Positions 60,691 to 64,000 of a DNA stretch of 64,000 nucleotides are shown here, one piece after another. The translations under genes were made by a program, and so were the position numbers. This stretch comes from Hallerella sp964587155 (lineage in GTDB: Bacteria; Fibrobacterota; Fibrobacteria; Fibrobacterales; Fibrobacteraceae). The first letter of the stretch is position 1; every line of letters begins with the position of its first letter. The notes under the pieces were generated by a model. It did no database searches. It was not told the DNA's origin and was given only the letters and a program-made list of their open reading frames with translations. Where the stretch lies: assembly GCA_964587155.1 (NCBI GenBank), contig CAZPKF010000001.1, forward strand, positions 173,263-237,262, in the 5' to 3' direction.

Positions 60691-61518
60691 CTATTTGCTG
60701 CTGTTGAATGAGTGGACTCCTGTCGCCGAAGGCACGTTTTCATGCTTTTCGAGAATTTCGGTCACATAAGAATAGGCTTCTTCGACATTGCTTGTCATTT
60801 TGAAAAGTTTCAAATCTTTGGCGTCGATCATTCCCGTTTCCACGAGGAAATCCCAATTGATGAGTTTATTCCAGTATTCTTCGCCGAAGAGGACGACGGG
60901 AATTTTTTCGTTGAGCTTGTTCGTTTGAATGAGAGTCAGCGTTTCAAAAAGTTCGTCCAAGGTGCCAAATCCGCCGGGAAAGGCTATTAGGGCGCGGGCT
61001 CGGAACAAAAACCAAAATTTCCGGATGAAGAAGTAGCGGAATTGCAAATTGAATTCCGGGTCGATATAAGGGTTTGGGTGCTGTTCATAAGGAAGTTTGA
61101 TGTTGAATCCCAACGAAGGAACGCCTGAGTCGTGTGCGCCGCGGTTTCCCGCTTCCATAATGCCCGGACCGCCTCCGGTGCAGATTCCGTAATGGGCGTC
61201 TTTCCGTTTTTTTATCCAGTTTCCAAAAAGTTTGGCCATTTCTTTTGCTTCGTCATAGTATTTCGCAACAAGGGATAGACGTTTTAAACGCTGAATTTCT
61301 TTGGGATTTTTTGCCGATTTCAGTTGCTTTTTGAGATCTCCCGAACCGATAGTCCTTGCAGAGCCGAACATGACGATGGTGTGTTCAATATTTCTCTGTT
61401 GCAAGACGACTCCGGGAGCGCGGAATTCGGAGAGAATGCGAACTTGACGACCGGCGTCGCTTTCTAAAAAGGCTTGATTCTGATAGGCGAGTACGGGTTC
61501 TTGCTGTTTCTTGGCCAT
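60691..61518 (-). CDS. LOG-family nucleotide phosphoribohydrolase-like protein
   Basis: A 275-residue protein of the TIGR00730/lysine-decarboxylase-like family. GICTGGGPGIMEAGNRGAHD and ALIAFPGGFGTLDELFETLT are the two signatures (GGGxxG and PGGxGTxxE) of cytokinin-type phosphoribohydrolases that cleave nucleoside 5'-monophosphates. It has about 80 extra N-terminal residues and HPNPYIDPEFN like the longer bacterial branch. AAGGAG lies 8 bases before the ATG at 61518. It is probably the first gene of the minus-strand operon leading to the kinase. Confidence 0.9.
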   Translation of the reverse strand: MAKKQQEPVLAYQNQAFLESDAGRQVRILSEFRAPGVVLQQRNIEHTIVMFGSARTIGSGDLKKQLKSAKNPKEIQRLKRLSLVAKYYDEAKEMAKLFGNWIKKRKDAHYGICTGGGPGIMEAGNRGAHDSGVPSLGFNIKLPYEQHPNPYIDPEFNLQFRYFFIRKFWFLFRARALIAFPGGFGTLDELFETLTLIQTNKLNEKIPVVLFGEEYWNKLINWDFLVETGMIDAKDLKLFKMTSNVEEAYSYVTEILEKHENVPSATGVHSFNSSK

Positions 61519-61641
61519 GAAAAATCTCCTTGTTGTTTTCTTCAAAATACACCAAAAATTTTTTAAGGGAACTTTCTTTTTGCTAGAGAAAGTTTTTTAA
61601 TTTGAACGAGCGGTTTAACATTTTGCCCTGTTCAGGTTTCT

Positions 61642-62730
61642 ATGATTTTTTTATTCGTTCTTGTTTTTGTCGTCCTCTATCTGTTTTTTCATTGCCGGGG
61701 CATTCTTCCGGGAATGCGCGGAACCATTTTGGCGGCACTTCTCATCGGGCTTTATTTTTGTGGGTTCAGTTTGCGAGAAACTCTTGCCGGTGCGGTGTTG
61801 AGCGCTTTTTTGACTGTCTTTTTTTGCGAATCCGTATTGCTGTTTGTCGCGTGGGACGTGATCTATGGGGCTGTATGTCTTTTTCGGCGCCGGATGAGCC
61901 CCCGTTTGCGCCTTTGTGGCAACCGCGTCGCCATGCTCCTTGGACTTTTGATGGCGATTGCGTTTTTTGCGCTTGGCATCCCACAAAATCAAAATTATCG
62001 GATTCGAGAACAGGTTGTGCGGATTCCTTCGTCCGCAAAGCCGTTTTCTGCGGTGTTTTTCAGCGATTTGCACATGGATCCGTTGTTTCAAAGAGAAAAA
62101 TTGCTCCGTTTTGCAGCGGATTTGGACAGCATTTCGCCGGATTTCGTCTTGTTTGGCGGGGATTTGGCGGATGTGGACGACAAAACTTTGCGCGCGAAAG
62201 GGTATGATTCGCTGTTCCGAAAAATTTCTGGCGCAGCAAAAGTGGGAGCGTTCGGCGTTGTGGGGAACCACGAAGCCATTATGGAAAAATCAGGTTCTCA
62301 ACCGGGGGCATGGATGCGTGAAAACGGAATGACCGTATTGGAAGATTCCACAGTATGTACGGAACAGGTCTGTATCACGGGACGCGTTGATTTTCAAGTT
62401 GCCCGTATGCGCGGAAAGGAGCGCCTGCCGCTATCGAAAATACTTCCGCCAGATTCATTGCCTTGGATCCTTTTGGATCATCAACCGAAGGGGGTAGAAG
62501 CCGGATATGAGGGCCGTCTGCCGACTCTTGGACTTTCCGGTCACACTCATAACGGACAGTTTTTCCCGGCAACGGAATTCATCGGGTTCTTTTGGCGACT
62601 GGCTGCTGGATATGGAATCTTAGACGGCGTTCCCTGGCTTGTTTCTGCAGGAATCGATTCATGGGGACCGCCCGTTCGGGTTGGCAGCGAACCGGACTTT
62701 TGGGTTGTTCGCTTCGAACCGTCGAAATGA
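61642..62730 (+). CDS. Membrane-anchored metallophosphoesterase (YkuE/YaeI-like)
   Basis: A 362-residue protein with four N-terminal helices (about residues 1-115) and a calcineurin-like phosphoesterase domain. The metal-binding motifs are in order: FFSDLHMDPLF (about 133), FGGDLADVD, VVGNHEAIM, LLDHQPKG and LGLSGHTHNGQFFP (about 295). YaeI and YkuE-type relatives act on lipid substrates such as UDP-diacylglucosamine or undecaprenyl-type phosphates; which applies here is open. It is single and divergent from the LOG gene. Confidence 0.9.
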   Translation: MIFLFVLVFVVLYLFFHCRGILPGMRGTILAALLIGLYFCGFSLRETLAGAVLSAFLTVFFCESVLLFVAWDVIYGAVCLFRRRMSPRLRLCGNRVAMLLGLLMAIAFFALGIPQNQNYRIREQVVRIPSSAKPFSAVFFSDLHMDPLFQREKLLRFAADLDSISPDFVLFGGDLADVDDKTLRAKGYDSLFRKISGAAKVGAFGVVGNHEAIMEKSGSQPGAWMRENGMTVLEDSTVCTEQVCITGRVDFQVARMRGKERLPLSKILPPDSLPWILLDHQPKGVEAGYEGRLPTLGLSGHTHNGQFFPATEFIGFFWRLAAGYGILDGVPWLVSAGIDSWGPPVRVGSEPDFWVVRFEPSK

Positions 62731-62797
62731 ATGGCGAATAGACGCTAGGAGCGCCTAGCCCTTGTCGAAAAACGTTCTAGGATATTATATTTGAATT

Positions 62798-63010
62798 ATG
62801 CTTGTGAAAATTTGGACAGATTCGTTTATCATTACGGGGGAAATCGATACGATGCGCGATGAGCGCCTTACCGATTATGTCCGTGAAAACAAAGAATTTA
62901 TTGCGGTGACACAGGTGAATGTGTCGGATCGCGAGGGAAACGACCTTTTCCGCACGCATTTTCTGAACGTGAGCACAAGTCACATCGAAATCATCTTGCC
63001 GGCGGAATAA
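62798..63010 (+). CDS. Small protein, DUF6812-like
   Basis: A 70-residue protein: VKIWTDSFIITGEIDTMRDE, RLTDYVRENKEFIAVTQVNV and LNVSTSHIEIILP. The pattern of two beta strands, a short loop with RLxDYxxxxxxFIxVT and a final strand resembles the DUF6812 family, small soluble proteins of unknown role found in many anaerobes. The start codon has a weak ribosome site. It is convergent with the thioesterase gene, with seven bases between stops. Confidence 0.6.
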   Translation: MLVKIWTDSFIITGEIDTMRDERLTDYVRENKEFIAVTQVNVSDREGNDLFRTHFLNVSTSHIEIILPAE

Positions 63011-63017
63011 ACCGCAT

Positions 63018-63437
63018 TTATTCGGGGAAAAACGCCTTTAAGAATGCTTCGGGAGCTTTGCGGCAAGGCTTGTCATGGAAGGTGAATATGTGAGAGGTCT
63101 TGCCGGTTGTCCGGAGTTCTCCGTTGACTGTCACGTTATAAGAGAAGGAGAACCGCAGGCGGTCCGTTTGGCTGAGCTTCAGGTGGATGTCGACAGTTTC
63201 GCCGTAACGGCAGGGTTTGATAAATTGCGTTTCGATGGAAAGGAGGGGGCTGTGATAGCCTTCGTCTTCGAAACGGGCGAAAGGGACTCCGTTGACTCTG
63301 AAAATTTCTGTCCGCGCCTGCTCGAACCAGATGGCGTAAACGGAATGGTGAACGATGGCCATCGCGTCTGTTTCGGCGTAACGGACTTCGACGTGGGCGG
63401 TGTATTCAACGGGGCTTGTTTTGGGGTAAGAATTCAT
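63018..63437 (-). CDS. Acyl-CoA thioesterase, YbgC/4HBT type
   Basis: A 139-residue hot-dog thioesterase. VEVRYAETDAMAIVHHSVYAIW holds the catalytic Asp (RYAETDAMAIVHHSVY), with WFEQARTEIFR and IETQFIKPCRYGETVDIHL further along. It is of the same superfamily as the ApeK-like gene but of a different branch. The start at 63437 (MNSYPKT) is one of two options; a GTG nine codons upstream cannot be excluded, since neither has a clear ribosome site. YbgC proteins act on short-chain or envelope-related acyl-CoA/ACP. Confidence 0.85.
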   Translation of the reverse strand: MNSYPKTSPVEYTAHVEVRYAETDAMAIVHHSVYAIWFEQARTEIFRVNGVPFARFEDEGYHSPLLSIETQFIKPCRYGETVDIHLKLSQTDRLRFSFSYNVTVNGELRTTGKTSHIFTFHDKPCRKAPEAFLKAFFPE

Positions 63438-63566
63438 GCGGAGAATATACAACAATTTATCCACATTGAATTTCGTTTTGTTCGTGATTTATCCCCGAAA
63501 AATTGCTGTTTTAGAGCGTAAAAAAAGATTTTTTTCGCTTTTTTCGGAATTTTAAGGCGTTTGTCC

Positions 63567-63595
63567 TTGACAAAATCGCAAAAAGCATTTAGATT
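63567..63595 (+). promoter_or_regulatory. Sigma-70 promoter of the tRNA-tuf operon
   Basis: A perfect -35 TTGACA (63567-63572) and a -10 TAGATT (63590-63595; consensus TATAAT) separated by exactly 17 bases. Transcription would begin at about 63602, 40 bases before the first tRNA. The upstream 30 bases are A/T-rich, like an UP element. Confidence 0.85.
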
Positions 63596-63643
63596 TGCCG
63601 TCACTCATTGCCTGGATTTTCATGAGTCTGGCACAGGGTGCTT

Positions 63644-63716
63644 GCCAAAGTAGCTCAGCTGGTAGAGCAGCTGATTTGTAATCAGCCGGTCGTAGGTTCG
63701 ATTCCTATCTTTGGCT
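63644..63716 (+). tRNA. tRNA-Thr (anticodon TGT)
   Basis: A 73-base cloverleaf with acceptor GCCAAAG pairing CTTTGGC, D-arm AGCTCAGCTGGTAGAGCA, anticodon TGT at 63677-63679 in a TTTGTAA loop, and T-arm GGTTCGATTCC. CCA is not encoded. Confidence 0.96.
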
Positions 63717-63724
63717 CGATATAA

Positions 63725-63807
63725 GGGTCGTTGCCCGAGTGGTTAAAGGGGACGGACTGTAAATCCGTTGACTTACGTCTACCGTGGTTCGAAACCACGA
63801 CGGCCCA
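63725..63807 (+). tRNA. tRNA-Tyr (anticodon GTA)
   Basis: An 83-base class II tRNA with a long variable arm. Acceptor GGGTCGT pairs ACGGCCC (one G-T pair), anticodon GTA at 63759-63761 in CTGTAAA, T-arm CGTGGTTCGAAACCACG. It starts 8 bases after the tRNA-Thr. CCA is not encoded. Confidence 0.95.
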
Positions 63808-63816
63808 CGTTTCACA

Positions 63817-63848
63817 AACTTCCCCGCAGCGAATGTTGCGGGGAAGTT
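63817..63848 (+). other. Perfect 12-bp hairpin between tRNA-Tyr and tRNA-Thr
   Basis: Arms AACTTCCCCGCA (63817-63828) and TGCGGGGAAGTT (63837-63848), eight-base loop, no T run behind it, so it is unlikely to be a simple terminator. It may be an RNA-processing or pausing structure; in E. coli a tRNA-Gly gene is at this position. Confidence 0.7.
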
Positions 63849-63850
63849 AT

Positions 63851-63922
<72 letters not shown>

Positions 63923-63945
63923 CTCAACAATTCGGAGATTCCATT

Positions 63946-64000
63946 ATGGCAAAAGAACATTTTGAAAGAAGTAAGCCGCACTGCAACATTGGCACGATTG
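63946..64000 (+). CDS. tuf: Elongation factor Tu, 5' end
   Basis: The first 18 codons, MAKEHFERSKPHCNIGTI, match the N-terminus of EF-Tu (MAKEKFxRxKPHxNIGTIG) up to the start of the P-loop region. GGAG lies 8 bases before the ATG. The rest runs off the window. The order tRNA-Thr, tRNA-Tyr, tRNA-Thr, tuf corresponds to the E. coli thrU-tyrU-glyT-thrT-tufB operon minus glyT. Confidence 0.95.
   Translation, partial: MAKEHFERSKPHCNIGTI

Overview
The window looks like a chromosomal segment from a member of the Fibrobacterota (Fibrobacter or a close relative). The basis is family content: a TIGR02147-type gene (a family first described as a large paralogous set in Fibrobacter succinogenes) coupled to a LamG-type lipoprotein, many TPR and lamin-tail surface lipoproteins, a short group-1-like sigma factor, moderate GC, and very tight packing with ATGA/GTGA stop-start overlaps. 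No rRNA, insertion sequence, phage gene or CRISPR array was seen. The species assignment is inference.

Layout. 1-21 kb is mostly housekeeping: the end of ispH, rpmB, a CotH-kinase lipoprotein, murJ, rubrerythrin, mscL, an EamA transporter, batD-batE, a twin-ATPase ABC protein, crcB, mrp-DUF971, a sigma-70 factor, two TPR envelope proteins, and the TIGR02147/LamG pair. 21-25.8 kb is an export module: TolC, HlyD and two ABC-2 permeases with no ATPase gene. 25.9-37.9 kb is a 13-gene aryl-polyene (APE)-type lipid pigment cluster, colinear with apeE to apeR: two acyl carrier proteins, a membrane/ligase/dehydratase triple fusion, glycosyltransferase, acyltransferase, thioesterase, LolA-like, MMPL exporter, DUF3261 lipoprotein, ketosynthase, dehydratase, ketoreductase, ketosynthase. 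An outer-membrane protein gene follows.

38.8-45.1 kb (minus strand) holds a NYN-domain gene and then a five-gene operon: DUF4956 membrane protein, HlyD, TolC, VTC-type polyphosphate-polymerase domain protein, and a lamin-tail lipoprotein. This is the best candidate for a little-described system: a cytoplasmic VTC enzyme genetically tied to an envelope-spanning export conduit. 45.2-64 kb returns to housekeeping and signalling: nhaA, a divergent PRPP synthetase, glucokinase, hpf-hprK-MCE-nitroreductase, a 44-codon acidic gene, a GroES paralogue, a RavA/MoxR-like ATPase lacking a recognisable Walker B, hemH with a POTRA-less Omp85 barrel, an operon LOG - Ser/Thr kinase - membrane TPR protein - nuoA, a metallophosphoesterase, and tRNA-Thr/Tyr/Thr leading into tuf behind a near-consensus promoter.

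How the parts may work together. The APE genes would build an aryl-capped polyene on paired ACPs, join it to a lipid, and pass it outward through the MMPL/LolA/DUF3261 set. Ketosynthase partner (CLF), methyltransferase and starter-supply genes are not in the window. The TolC/HlyD/permease block upstream is on the same strand but may be an independent system.
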